From: Nigrospora sphaerica
Taxonomy: Eukaryota; Ascomycota; Sordariomycetes; Amphisphaeriales; Apiosporaceae
Direction of reading: 5' to 3'
Assembly (NCBI GenBank): GCA_018287875.1
Contig: JAGVVL010000002.1
Coordinates: 930,001-994,000, forward strand
DNA: 64,000 bases
The position numbers and the translations under genes were made by a program. Within the stretch, counting starts at the first letter, position 1, and every line of letters begins with the position of its first letter. This document shows, piece after piece, positions 32,017 to 44,600 of the stretch. The notes beneath the pieces were generated by a model. The model saw only the letters and a list, made by a program, of their open reading frames with translations, had not been told where the DNA came from and ran no database searches.

Positions 32017-33499
32017 GACGCGGAGGGGCGGGCGGGCTCTCGGCGGTGCCCAGAGAAAAGCAACGCGCGTGTCGTTTTTGGCCAGCAGCGACAGAGGGAA
32101 ATGTGATGGCTTAGTACAGGCAGGCCAGCGCCCAGCGTCCCGGCCGGGAATCGGTGCTGTTAACAATCAGTCATGGTCGTTTTTCGGTTTCCAGGCAGGA
32201 TAAGGTTGGGTACTTGGGCGGCGAGCAACGCAGCGCAATTACAATGGCCGTGTGCGTCCCACGAACCGAGCGCTTTCCAGCGGACGGGCTGGCGTTCAGT
32301 TGGGGACGGGAGGGAGAGCGCAGGCGCACGCGTTGGTGTCGGATTCGAGGTGGAGCCTCAACCCAATTGACTGGCAATGCATCCGCGCTTACTTTACAGG
32401 CCTGGAGGGCTTCCCCTTTCCGGTAGTGTCGACACCAAAGGCCGGCCACTCCGCCCGTCGGGGCACTGCGTCCGAACCCACCACGAGGCCGTCCTGGTGC
32501 GCTATAGCCTGAGCGGTTTGGGTCTGGGAGCGCCTGATTCGGGCGGGTGTCGCAGGCCGTTACAGCCCGGGAAACTTGTTTTCTCGGTACAGAGGGACGG
32601 ACGAAGGAACAGACGCAGGGCCAACACCGGAGACGGACGGCCCTGCCCTTCCCCCGCCCATCTGTCTGGCATGCTGCCTGCGGTTCCGGTGGTCTTGGGG
32701 TCACCACTACGTCATTTGGCTGTCGCTGCTCGCCCCGGAGGCCTCATGCCCAGCAGTTACGAGACACCAACACTGGATCACGTTTGCGCATCGCGGAGGC
32801 CACATACTTTGAAGCGGGCTGGGGGCGGCAGACACGGGGGCGCGCGGGACGCGAGGAATTAAACGAGTGCCGATTGTCATCTACCGATTATACCGCCGTT
32901 GGGACCTTGTACCACGTCGAGAACACGGGGACGAAAGAAAAAGAGAACGCAGTACTGCAACGCGGCGTTGCAGCCTCGCACTCCGTCTATGCAACATGCA
33001 AATCGTCAAAACAGCCATCACGTCTAAAACACAGCCAAGCAAATACCACACGCTCCCGCCTCATGAAGGTACCAGGTCGCATCGCGTTCGTTCGTCCGGG
33101 AGGGCCACCGGGTCGGCTCCCCGGGGGAGGGCACATCCATTTCGCGCGCTCGTGTTGCCATCGCGCTTCACCTTCGGTCGTCCGCGTTCGTCACCTCGTT
33201 CGTGAAAAAAGAGAATGGTAGAAGATGGGGCCCAAAGGCGGCAGAGTCCATTTGCTAGAATTCAGAGGGATCCAGACGGGTCCAGAACGTCGTTTGCTCG
33301 CATCCGACGAGAAAACGTCAACCATATCAGTGCCCGTTGCCATGTAAACAAGCCAACCGTGAATGCCAACCCTTACGCAATGCCTGTAACTACCAGCTGA
33401 CGCCGGGCGGAAAATCCAGACGACGCAGGTGGGGGGAGGGGGCGTAGAATGCGAAAGTGTTCGGGTATCGAGAAGAAGAAAGCGGCGGGGCGCCTTCGC
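32017..33499. other. Intergenic, nothing recognised
   Basis: This 1.5-kb stretch holds the promoter of the 2EXR gene and the 3' end of the ypt1 transcript. No gene is supported. Confidence 0.45.
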
Positions 33500-34900
33500 C
33501 TAGCAGCAGCCGCCGCTGGACGAGTTGGAGACGCTGTGGCCGGGGCCGACCTGGACACCGGGCTTGGTGTTGGTCGTGGCCTGCGTGCCCATGCGCTCCT
33601 TAATCTGACGGGCCATGGTAAGGAAGGCCTGCTCGACGTTGGAGGCGTTCTTGGCCGACGTCTCGAGGAAGGGAATACCCAGGCTGTCGGCGAACTCCTG
33701 CAAACGCGGGGTCAGTCAAACAAAACGTCGAGTGTGCGCACCAAAGCGCGCCCGCGCACGCGCTCTCACGCGGGGCGGCGCCGGAGCGAAAACACATACC
33801 TTGGCAACAGTGTACTCGACGACCTTCTTGTCCGACATATCGCTCTTGTTGCCGACCAACAGCTTGTTGACGCCCTCGGTGGCGTAGCGGTCAATCTCCT
33901 GGAGCCACTGCTTGACATTGTTGAAAGAGTCCATGTCGGTCACATCGTAGACGACACAAATGCCGTGGGCGCCACGGTAGTACGACGAAGTGATGGTGCG
34001 GAAGCGCTCCTGGCCGGCCGTGTCCCACTGCCATGTCACGCACGTCAGCCGAGCGAGGGGCGGGGAGGGCTTCGCGCCGGCGACTTACGATTTGCAGCTT
34101 CACGGTCTTGCCGTCCAGCTCGATGGTGCGGATCTTCTGCAGCGGGGGTCAGTACTGCACAGGCGGGGCTGCGGCCAAAGACTTACGAAATCAACACCGA
34201 TGGTCGAGATGTACGACTCGGTGTAGGTGTCATCGGCGAATCGGAGCAGCAAGCAAGACTTGCCGACACCCGAGTCACCGATCAGCAGAAGCTTGAAGAG
34301 GTAGTCGTATCTGTCAACCACAGCGTTAACACTCGTTTCTCTGCGTAGCTGCATGGTGAGAGGGGCCGGGGCATCGTAGCCGCGCGCTGCGGCAGCACAG
34401 AGATCGACGAAATCGTCGTCCCGGAGGCCTGCAGGTACACAGGGTCGGGGGCTGGAGGGGGTGCCAGACGAGTGGTAGACCTTCCTGATCGGAAGGATGC
34501 GCTTGGTGGTGTCCATGCTGGCCATGATGGGCATCCGGCAGCTAGGGAACGTAGAGATGGGCTTGGGTGGTGGTGTTTGGGGGGAGGTGGTGATGCGGGA
34601 AGGAGGGGATTTGACAGCGGGCTCTTCGGGGGCGCGCCGGCAGGAGTAAGACGCGAACGGCTCAAGGGAAAGAGCAGAGGCGGAGGAAGGTGTACGGATC
34701 GCGAGGCCTTCAGGCAGCGAAGGCCAGGCTGGGGCCGGAAGGCGTGGACGGGCATGGCAGACGGAGGGGTACGGAAACAGGCGGAACTCTGGACGCGGTC
34801 AGTGCTTCTGCGCAGCGACGACAAGGACAAGACATCGCGGGGCCGACGAGGGCGACAGCGACAGCGAGGGGAACGGAGGCACATACTACTCGGGATTCAT
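33500..34900 (-). CDS. ypt1: Rab1-family GTPase Ypt1
   Basis: Proposed exons 34900-34890, 34310-34187, 34136-34089, 34027-33800 and 33697-33500 give 202 residues, as expected for Ypt1. The GTPase motifs are complete: GDSGVGKS (15-22), effector [16 protein letters not shown] with Gln67, NKSD (121-124) and ETSAK (149-153). The protein ends GGCC, the double-cysteine site for geranylgeranylation. Ypt1 controls ER-to-Golgi traffic and autophagy. The start was found by joining an 11-nt first exon (M-N-P-GA) to the [11 protein letters not shown] exon; this needs a donor GTAGTA and makes a 579-nt first intron. The more obvious donor two bases later would put a stop codon at the junction. The other three introns have standard donors and branch points. 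Confidence 0.95.
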
Positions 34901-36670
34901 TTTGGCGGTGGTGGTGGGCGGTGGATGAGGGATGCGAAGGAGGTCGGCGGTGGTGTTGAGGACGGACGGATAGGGAGACGAACGATAAGCCAGGCGGCAG
35001 AAGGCGATTACGAGCGGCTGGGGCCTGTCAAAGGTGACGGCAGAAATTAACGGGCAACTAGCGCAACAGGGACTCGGGGGAGTGCAGCCACGACGAGGGG
35101 TGGTGAATCAAAGAAAGAGAGATGGTCGCCGGCTCTCGCAGGTGTCGTCTTGGGGAGTTGGTTGCGTTGCAGGAAGGATCAAGAGGGACTTGGAGGGCGA
35201 TGGAAGTAATACCTAGCGTCTGGTTACTTGTAGTGTAGGCACAACACGACACAGCGGCAGCACAGCACAGCAGCACAGGCACTGCAGACTTGGACGGACA
35301 AACAGACTGCTGGCAGATACAGGCTTATGCGTCAAGCAAGGACTCGCCCAGGATTCCAAGGGGACGCCCCGGGTGACGCTAGTGACTCGAGTGTGCTCGG
35401 CTGGCCTTGACTCTTGGGGGCCCCGGCAAGCGTGGAGGCGTGTTGCCTTGGGCCACACAAAGGGGGTCCGACTAACACCCAAATTCCCTGAAAGCCCCAA
35501 CCTGGCTGCTGGTGTTTTCCCTGCGCCGGCTGACCAGGGGGTGTGGCACTGGACACCGGGCCATGCATCTCCAGAGTCAGGTGAGCCGCGCAGGCGGATG
35601 GCCCAGCTGGCCCATTTGGGGTCTGCGGCAGCGGCTTGCCGGCTGGCAGCTGGCAGCCCCCTCTCCCACATGCCACTCGGTACCTTGGTATCTACATAAC
35701 GCAACATCATCAAGACTCCCGTCAACCACGGCACCGGCGGGCTTCTAGTGTCATTGTCCATGTTGTTGGTCTTATTGAGGCTAGATAAGACTGCGTGGTC
35801 TTTTTTCTTATACTTTACTTACTGGCTTAGATAACCACGTGCTCTAATGGACTTCTCCTGACATTCGCCAAGCCTACACACCAATGATGGTCGAGGATCA
35901 TGGGCCAGCCTGATGAAAAAGCCCCATACGATACCGTATCTCTGAATTCCTCCCAGATCCCCCAGCACGTCATCGAATGCCTGGATGCAGTCCAGCTGCC
36001 GAGTCAACGAGACGCATGCCAGCTGCCAGGTACCAGGTACCAGGTACCAGGTACCTACCAGCTTGGTGCTGTTGCGGATGGGGATGGGGGCCGTCCTCCA
36101 GATCACAAGCCACTTGGTGGCATGTATGCTGTCCAGTCAGCTGGTTAGAGAGGGACATCAAGACGGATGCCAAGTACAGAGCCGTTGTAGGTACAGTAGT
36201 ACGCAGCACTTGAGGTGCTGACCTCCAGAGTCTTTGTTCCATTGTGCCCATCCGATTCCCCAGCTTCCCGTGGGCTCCCGCTCTAGCGGGTGCAAGCGGG
36301 TGCTTCTCGCTGGGGACGGCCCCAGTGAGTGGGAGGGACCGTCCCAGTCGGAAGCTTTTAGTGGACCATAATGGCCTACGATTCGGCGCTGTCAAGCCAC
36401 CCGCTCCATCACATTGCCCATCCCACCACCAGCTTCCAGAATTTCCCGTCCCGTAGAGTTCTCGAGCCGGCCTCGGCTTCACTTACATCATTTGTACGCA
36501 GAGCCACATACCTCTCTGCAAGGCCACAGATTGGCCGTATATGCGGTTTTCTGTCTTCCGGCGCCCGGCCTTCCTCATGCACCCTCATACCGGCGCCCTT
36601 ACCTCCACACCTGTCCACCGCCCGGGTTGATGACTGCCCATTGCGACTGCGCCATCCAGGCTCCGGACCC
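34901..36670. other. Intergenic between divergent genes
   Basis: This 1.8-kb stretch holds the promoters of ypt1 and of the NTF2-like-type gene. It contains the short CCAGGTA tandem repeat listed separately. No gene is supported. Confidence 0.45.
36026..36053. repeat. CCAGGTA tandem repeat
   Basis: Four perfect 7-base units occur in a row, each join creating the palindrome GGTACC. Confidence 0.9.
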
Positions 36671-37683
36671 ATGTCCTTTTCTCACAGCCTCCGCCGCTTG
36701 CCTTCCTCCGCCCTGAGCTCCGGCTCTGGGTCCGTGGCTGTCCTTCCGATTCGTGCCGCGCCGTCGGCGCCGGCTTCCACTCGGATAGCTCCTCCGAAAC
36801 CGAGCTCCAGCCTCGCGGGCCGTCAACCCGCCAAGTGCCTCGCCACCCAGGCCACGCCGAAACCGCCGCCGCGGGACTTGGCACCAATATGTTTCAACTC
36901 GACCGTCCCTCGATTCAACACCCCCAATGGGCTAAACCCTCGTGAGCCCGATAGCGAGCGAAAGGTGAAGCTTGGGAAGAGTGAGCATGCTGCTTTTCTT
37001 CTTTCTTGTGTCGTCTGGCGAGTGACTAACACCGCACAGCTCTGCGCATACTCCAAGACCGCCTACCGTCGCTCCTCCAGTCGCCTTTACCGCAGGAGAT
37101 CTTGGCGCCCAACATCTCACTCCACCTCTTTCCGTCGACCCATCCGTACCTTCCCGCCGTCTCAGGCCGCGTCGCATACGTAGCGGCGCTGTGGACGTCG
37201 CCGATTGCCTGGAACCGGGTGCCCATCATTGGGAACCTCAAACTAGAGGTCCTTTCGGAGCGCATGACGACGCAGCCGCTCTACTTCTCGCCCCGGCGCG
37301 AGGGCGCGTACGACGAGCAGCTGGTGGTGAAGTGGCGGCTGGCAGACAAGCACAAGACCAAGGCCAACCCGAGCTTGGCGGAGCAGGGCGAACACAAGCT
37401 CGACAATGCTCTGAGCGGCACCCCAAGCCCGGGCGAGAAGAGGGGGTTCACGGGCCTCTTCATCTTCGAGTTCGACAAGGAAGGCCGCATCATTAGCCAT
37501 ACCATCGAGCACGTGGACCAAACGGGCGATTGGGAGTCGGGCGTGGGCGCTAAAGTGGTGCACCTGACCGACTGGCTTCTGGGCAACATCCGAGGCCGGA
37601 ACCCCCAGGGGGCCTGTCCCATGATGCATAGAACTATCAGCCAGCGCGTGATGCCCCAGAGGAGGGATCCGGAATTACGCTGA
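36671..37683 (+). CDS. Probable mitochondrial protein of unknown function
   Basis: Proposed exons 36671-36980 and 37040-37683 give 317 residues. The intron has donor GTGAGC, branch ACTAAC and acceptor CACAG; the joined codon gives LGKTLRILQDRLP. The first 70 residues are rich in Arg, Ser, Ala and Pro with almost no acidic residues, as in a mitochondrial targeting sequence. The conserved part (about 100-285) has a helix (LRILQDRLPSLL), a VSGRVAYVAALWTSP block and paired strands including LSERMTTQPLYFSPR and GFTGLFIFEFDKEGRIISHTIEHV. That order of helix then curved sheet suggests an NTF2-like fold (as in DUF2358-type proteins), but this is an inference. The end is basic. The upstream frame is open but its sequence looks like leader. 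Confidence 0.8.
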
Positions 37684-39883
37684 TGCTCGATCCTGTCTTC
37701 CGGCGTTGGGTAATTGCGGGGCCGGGGTGAACGACACACATGCCGCTAGACAAAGAAGAGGGGAATATGTACGATAAGCGTCGGCATAGGACGTCACCAC
37801 TCCACCGGGTTCAGTGTACGTATGAGTGTATAGATACCAAAAGCACCTACGGGTTTACATTGTCAGAACTGTTTGGTCAGTCTCGGCCAGGCAGTTGGAT
37901 CATGGTCGTCGTAGTTGCATGCTCGCACCGTCGGAAGCAGCATGTCGAAAGAGGTATATGCGTTGCTTCCCGCACCTTCACCAAGGAGGATCAAACGATT
38001 AGACGAGCTGCGATTTCAACCCACCTTGAGTCAAGAGTACGTCGAGCAGTTCAGGCGTCGAACAGCTCCTCAGCACACCGGTAGGACTGCTCCATGAGCA
38101 ACGAGTATGCATGAGCTATTCCCTTTGTCTTACAAATAGAGATCTTCCGTCCTCCGTGAGGTCACTTGCAGTCAACTTTCCACAGTTCACTACTTCTTCT
38201 ATATGCTTTAGGGTTGAACAGCGCCGCTACGGAAAATGGCCACGCCCGCCACCGGTGGCGCCGGTGGCACCAGCGGATACACGCCCCTTTTCACGACGCC
38301 GTCATCCGGGGCCGAGCGCCGTCGCGGGGGGGCGGCGACGTGGGTGTGTGGGTTGCCGGGCGGGCAGTGTCATTTAGCGGTCCCGCGCGAATAGCAGCTT
38401 CGCCCTCCAGCAACAGAGCATAATCTGGAGTTGAAACCAGGCCAGAAGGACGGAAGGAGAAGACTACCGAAGGAGATAGAGAAATATAGGTGGAGGAAAG
38501 AACGGCATAAAATACCAGATGTTGCTTATCACGGGTGTTTCGTAAACGAGGCGTTGTCCCGGAGCCCGGTCCGGAATCTTGCTATGCCCCAGAGCTAGTA
38601 TTTTCCTTGAGCAGGCCAATCTCCGTCAGAACGGGTGGGAAGGGGGAGGATGGGGAGGAACTAGAGAGCTACCACCATACATAGTAACATCAAGAGACAG
38701 GAGGGTTTAGGGGGAAATCTGGGCACAGATGATCTCGGTTCAGTACACTCTCATGGCCCTCTTTTCCGTCGGGCATTGCTTGCAAACGTCATGCACCGAG
38801 AGGATTCCATCGGCGGCACCGAGGTTGAGTGAAGCATGGCGGCCCGGGGTTGCCTGGCTGGGGCCTGTCTATTCCGTGTTTCTTGTCCGCAACCCCTTTT
38901 TGATACGCTGCTGTGATGGCCACCTCAGTGCACCTGGGCGAAGCTTGAGCTCCATGGGACTTGCTCGCCGTGACAAAGCAGACCTTTGCCATTGCATAAG
39001 ACAGCCAGATGAACGTCCGAGATCCATCCACCGACAACCTCAGTAGACCGTAACAAGCCGTCGACTGTATAGACGCCATCCAGCGTTCCCTCGCTGCCGG
39101 AAGAACCCCAAGCCCAGGGTCTGGGCCTTGGTAGTTGGGCCAACGGTCCCGGGACGGTAGGGGAGAAAAAGAAAGTCGCGCATTTAGTGCCGCAAAACAA
39201 CCCGGTACTGTGGTCTCGTGGGGAGTTTATCGACAGCTATAGAACAAGCTCTTCTTCTGTTTGCAGGAGTAATCTATTGATAAATGTATTGCCCAGCTGA
39301 CTCCTGGAACGACATGCCTCTGATCGCAATCAGGCGGTTGCTGACGGCGTGTTTTGCGCCACAACCCAAACACCTCCCAGGTGTGTTAAGCAAGTACACA
39401 AGTACTAACTTAGACGACTATTGTAAAAGTAAAGACTCGGCAGTCAACGTAGTCTACGCAGTCGCTCACGGGACAAGCAGCGCACTTCCCCGCTATTCAA
39501 TAAGTCTACATGCGGAAGTCGGCGTCGATGCAGCTGATTGCTTGCCTACCTTGCCTTTTGAGCCCTTTGTGCCATGTTCGTCGCTGTACCCGGGACCTGC
39601 TGGGGATGAGGAGGCTCATCAAGTAACCCCGGGCAGTGGGTATGATTCGGGAGGACAAGATGGCCGGCACTGCGACTTTCCAGACACGTGGCCGTGGCAG
39701 ATTGAAGAGAGGTCAAAATCAGTATGCTATACGCCTTGTGATGTGACAATGCCCCCAGCCCAGCAGCGCCGGCCCGGTCTACGATCACCTACTCCTTACC
39801 TAACGCCCTTACCCATTGCTTATCGCCCTCTCAAATGACAAAAGATCCCCCGTGCTCACGAACCAAGGATCTAACTCCTTGCC
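37684..39883. other. Convergent 3' region and gene-poor stretch
   Basis: This 2.2-kb stretch lies between the stop codons of the previous gene and ade6. An open frame at 39284-39838 has no motifs and is not accepted. Nothing else is seen. Confidence 0.45.
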
Positions 39884-42800
39884 TCAGCCGACCCATCGGC
39901 GTGCACTCTTGAACACCCTCAGCCAGGGGCCAAAGAGCTCCCATTCCTGTCGCTGATCCGGAGGCAGGTAACTGGCCACGTCGGCCATGATGGTGCGCTC
40001 GGGGTGAGGCATGATGGCCAGGACGCGGCCGTCGGCGCTCGAGACGGCGGCAACACCGCCAGGGCTGCCGTTGGGGTTGTACGGATACTGCTCCGTAACG
40101 TTGAGCCGGTTGTCGACGTAGCGCACTGGCACCTGGTTGGCTTTGGACAGCATCTCCAAGTCGCTTCCGCCCGAGAAGGCCGCCCGGCCCTCGCCGTGCG
40201 AGACGGCAATGGGCAAAGACGAACCACCCATGCCGTGGAAGAATACGGGCGACGCCTCGCTGTCGATCTTCACCATGCTGAAACGAGCCTCGAACTGGTC
40301 GCTGGCATTGGCGACAAACTCGGGCCACCCCTGAGTACCGGGGATAATCTCCTTCAGTTGCGACAAAGCCTGGCAGCCGTTGCAGACACCGAGAGCAAAT
40401 GTGTTAGGTCGCTTGAAGAAGGCCTCGAACTCGTTTCTGGCGTTCTCGTGGAGGAGAATCGACTTGGCCCAGCCCTGGCCTGCACCGAGAACGTCACCGT
40501 AGCTGAAGCCGCCGCAAGCAGCGAGACCGACAAAGTCATCAAGCTTGCGGCCGTCCAGGATGTCCGACATGTGGACGTCAACCGGCTGGAAGCCGGCCGC
40601 CCGGAAAGCAAAAGCCATCTCGGCATGTGAGTTCACGCCCTGCTCCCGAAGAATGGCCACGCGGGGTGATTTGAACAACCCAGTGATGGAAGACATCATG
40701 GGCATGATGTTTTCCGCGGGCTTGAAGCCAAGGTTGAACGAAATACCAGGGTCCTCCGAATCGGCGATGGTGCTGTACTCAGATTCGGCACACGCTGGGT
40801 TGTCGCGGATCTTCTGCATCTCATACGACGTCTTGCTCCACCATTGCTGCAGCTCCGCCCTTTCAAAGGCAGCAAAGACTGGCTTCACGCCGTGGCGAAT
40901 GGTTAGCGTCTGCTTCTTCGCAGGCGTCACACTGCCGAATCTCTTGATCAAGCCCGGCGGGGGACCGCATGTCGCGAAGCATCGCTTGAACTCGGTCTCG
41001 TCCTCGACGCACACCTGGAAGACGGCACCCAATTCTTCGCTGAAAAGTGCGTCGACCATGTCAGAGAGCTTGTCAGACTTGGCAACATCGTCCAAGAACA
41101 AGCTCACACCGCAGCGTCCAGCAAACATCATCTCAGCAACCGTGGTCAGGAGACCACCGTCCGATATATCGTGGTAGGCCAAGACCACACCGCTCTCGTG
41201 AAGTTGCGCCAGAGCATCGAAGTAGTCCCTGAGCAGCTCAACGTCTCGCACATCGGGCGCTTCGTTACCGACGGCACCGAAGGCCTGCGCTAGAGCCGAG
41301 CCACCAAGGGCCTTACGGCCCTGTGCCAAATCGACATAGAGAAGAACGGTCTCGCCAACGTCTTCGACTCGTCGAAGCTGAGGTGTCCACGTGTTCTTGA
41401 TGTCCTCAACAGTGGTGAAGGCTGAGATGATGGCCGAAATCGGAGCAGTAACGCTCTTGCTACCCTCATCGTCCTTCCATGATGCCTTCATGGACATGGA
41501 GTCCTTGCCGACCGGGATGCTGATGCCGAGCTGGGGGCACATCTTCATGCCGATGGCTTCCACTGCTTCGTACAGAGCAGCTCCCTCGCCAGGCTCCTTG
41601 ACAGCGGCCATCCAGTTGGCAGAGAGTTTGACGCGCTGGAGGTCGCCCTTCTGCTTGCCGCTCTTGATGTGCGCAGCGCCCAGGTTCAACAGAGACTCGG
41701 CAACAGCCATTCTCGCCGACGCGGCCGGAGAGATCAGGGCAAGGGTAGGTTTTTCGCCCATTGCCATGGCCTCGCCAGTCTTAATCTCTTCCAGGCTGTA
41801 GGACGTCGCCGTAACGGCGACATCAGCCACGGGGGTTTGCCAAGGGCCCACCATCTGGTCGCGGGTTGTGAGGCCGCCAACGGTTCGGTCACCGATGGTG
41901 ATCAAGAAGGACTTGGAGCCGACAGAGGGCATCTGCAGCACTCTCTGTGTGGCGTTCTTGACTAGCTCGAGGTCGCTCGCAGAATCTCCAAAGGCCTCTT
42001 TCATGCTGGCGACAGGGTCGAAACCTGGCAGGGTCGGCTTTACCGACGTGACGACGCGGTCCTGCTTGTGTCCCTTGGGGAACAGGAGACTCATGGGCAA
42101 GTCGATTGGGTAAGGGTGCTCCCTCGATTCTCTGTCCGAGAGGATGAGTTTGCCAGATCCATCGGGGCCCTTGGGGAGAACACGACCGACGTCGGAAAAG
42201 CCGCAGCGCTCTCTTCTGCAGATGCTCACGAACCGGTTCATTCCGTCGGGGTTGACCAACAGAACGTACCGCTCCTGAGCCTCGTTGCAGAAGATCTCCA
42301 TTGGGCTCATGCTCTTATCAGCGCTCTCGATTTGCCGGAGCTCGAACTGACCACCGAATCCGCTATCCTTGACCAACTCGGGCAAGGCATTGCTGAGACC
42401 GCCGGCGCCAACATCGTGGATAAATGCAATGGGGCTCTGATCGCCGAGTGCATTGCAGGTGTTGATGACCATCTGTGCGCGCCTCTCCATCTCAGGGTTA
42501 CCTCGCTGGACACTGGCGAAATCCAGCTCGGCCGCCGCTTCATTGCCGGCGGCCGAAGACGCCGCACCACCACCAAGACCAATAAGCATGGCAGGCCCAC
42601 CTAGGACAATGACATGGGCACCTTCGTGGACCTGCGCGTCCTCCTTGAGTGCGTGCTGAGGTCGGACGGAGCCCACACCACCAGCGATCATGATCGGTTT
42701 GTGGTAGCCTCTGTAGTCCCGGGACTCCGGGCTCGTAGCATTGGTTAACAGTGTCCGGAAGACACCAGTCAGCGACGGACGACCGAACTGCACGGTAATG

Positions 42801-44066
42801 GGTTAGCAAATGCTTCACATAACCATATCGGCATTCGTACCTCGTTGTTGAAGCGGGCCGAGCCAATAGGGGCCTCCAGCATAATGTCCAAGGAGCTGGC
42901 GTAGTGAGCGGGCCGGCCAACATCGTTCTCCCAAGGGTAAGACGTTTTCTGGCCCGGGATGAGCAGATCCGAGACCCAAAAGCCGCACAATCCGGCCTTG
43001 GGGGTCGAACCTCTTCCCACGGCACCTTCGTCTCTGATCTCGCCACCACTACCAGTGGCAGCGCCCGGGAAAGGGCTGATGGCTGTGGGATGGTTGTGCT
43101 GAAGATAGTCGTTAGCCCCATGTCCCATAATTGCGTTGTGCCTGTTGGGTGACCTATACTTACAGTTTCCACCTTGATCAGGGGCATGACGATCTCTTTG
43201 CCGAGCGCCCAGTTGCCGGTTGAGTAGTCCGGCGCCCAATGGTTACCCTCCAAGCCCCCCAGCACGGCAGCGTTGTCGCTGTAAGCGGACTCGGTGTAGG
43301 CAGGGGTCTTCTTGTGGGTGTTCTTGATCATCTCGAAGAGACTGTGGTCCTTTTTGGTTCCGTCGATCGTCCAGTCGGAGTTGAACACATGGTGTCTGCA
43401 GTGCTCACTGTTGACTTGAGCGAACATGAACAGCTCAACATCGCTCGGGGGCCGGCCGAGCTTCTGGTACTCGGCGATGAGGTACTCTATGTTGGCCTGG
43501 TCTAGGCCGAGCCCCATCTGGTTGTTGTAGTCCTGGAGCGTGGCCAGAGGATCACAGCCTTCGGCGAGAATGTCAACGATACCGAGGGGTTTGCGCTCAG
43601 CTTCGGTGAAGATAGAGGTCGAGGCAGGGAACTCGAGACTGATGTTCTCAGTCATTCGGTCGTAGATGACGTCCCGGAATGAAGCAATGTCGTCGAGGTT
43701 CTTGACGGCGCCTGCATCGAGCAGCTCAAGGTGCAGGACCCTGCCCAGCTCGATGCGCTCGACCTGCTCCTTCATACCGCACACATGGGCTATGCTGGTG
43801 GCCTTGGAGCTCCACGGCGAGATGTTCCTCGGAGTGACGTAGACATCGGCGGTGTCCCTAGCATTGTCGCTGGTGTTCGGGGTGGCAGCGAGGCCAAGAA
43901 GGTTCTTGACCTTGGCCAGGCCCTCGGGCTTGTGCAGATGCACGTAGTAGATCCATTGTCCCGAGAGCGCGGTGACCTTGGTGGAACTCTTCTCGTTGAT
44001 ACTCTGTAGGAGTTTCTTCTGCTCGGAAGCCGTGAAGCACGACTTGCCCAGCAAAGATTCGAACAT
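39884..44066 (-). CDS. ade6: Phosphoribosylformylglycinamidine synthase (FGAM synthase)
   Basis: Proposed exons 44066-43164, 43098-42841 and 42787-39884 give 1,354 residues, against 1,358 in yeast Ade6. It catalyses the fourth step of purine synthesis: glutamine- and ATP-dependent conversion of FGAR to FGAM, in the cytosol. Domains run in the usual order for the long, single-chain eukaryotic form: N-terminal PurS-like part, linker, two PurM-like synthase halves and a C-terminal glutamine amidotransferase. Motifs include [12 protein letters not shown] (about 222-233), [19 protein letters not shown] restored across the first intron, [13 protein letters not shown], and the amidotransferase GVCNGCQ with nucleophile Cys1189 and the HPERT end motif. 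Introns are 65 and 53 nt with branch GCTAAC. It is divergent from the lysine-rich protein gene across 534 bp. Confidence 0.97.
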
Positions 44067-44600
44067 GGTGACGGTGTCTTGGGGGAGAGAACGAGAAACC
44101 CTTGCGATGTGACTCGCCGCGGGGCGTGAATTATCGAAGAGCCCGTTTGGCGGGGTCGTTGCGTTTAAGTTGAAAATCTGGGCTTATCGATAGAAAATCG
44201 CGAGGGGTCGCGGCCCATGGGCGGCAATGCCCATGTAGGTACTTACAGTGCGACACCGGACATCGCAAACTTTGAACATATACAGCACTGGGGGAGGGTG
44301 CCAATCTAATCGATCTTATCACTGCCGGGCCGCCCCGTCACTTTTTCCAACCCTCGCGCCCCCCGGCCGTCGTCCCGATCCAACACCACCCAATCCGCGT
44401 TGCCCATCCTCTTTTCACCCAGGGAGCCAACAATCCTTACTTTCCCACAAGACCCCGAAGGCGCCCGTGGGGCAGATCGCACGAAGCCGGCCAGCCACCG
44501 CTTCAACACCGCCCAGCGAACCCCCGCCAAGCGCCCAGGGTTTCCCCCCACGCAAGCCCGCCCACGCCCGCTCACGCCCGCCCGGCCGACCAAACTCATC
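44067..44600. other. Shared divergent promoter of ade6 and the charged-protein gene
   Basis: This 534-bp intergenic stretch is flanked by two start codons. On the right it is rich in C and T, as in fungal 5' leaders. Confidence 0.5.
44110..44115. promoter_or_regulatory. TGACTC element upstream of ade6
   Basis: TGACTC lies 44 bp upstream of the ade6 start. In yeast this core is bound by Bas1 in purine genes and by Gcn4-type bZIP factors. A 6-base match arises easily by chance, so the call is tentative. Confidence 0.3.

Noticed and set aside
39284..39838. 184-codon open frame on the plus strand
   Set aside because: No domain, signal or codon-use support, and it overlaps the 3' flank of ade6.
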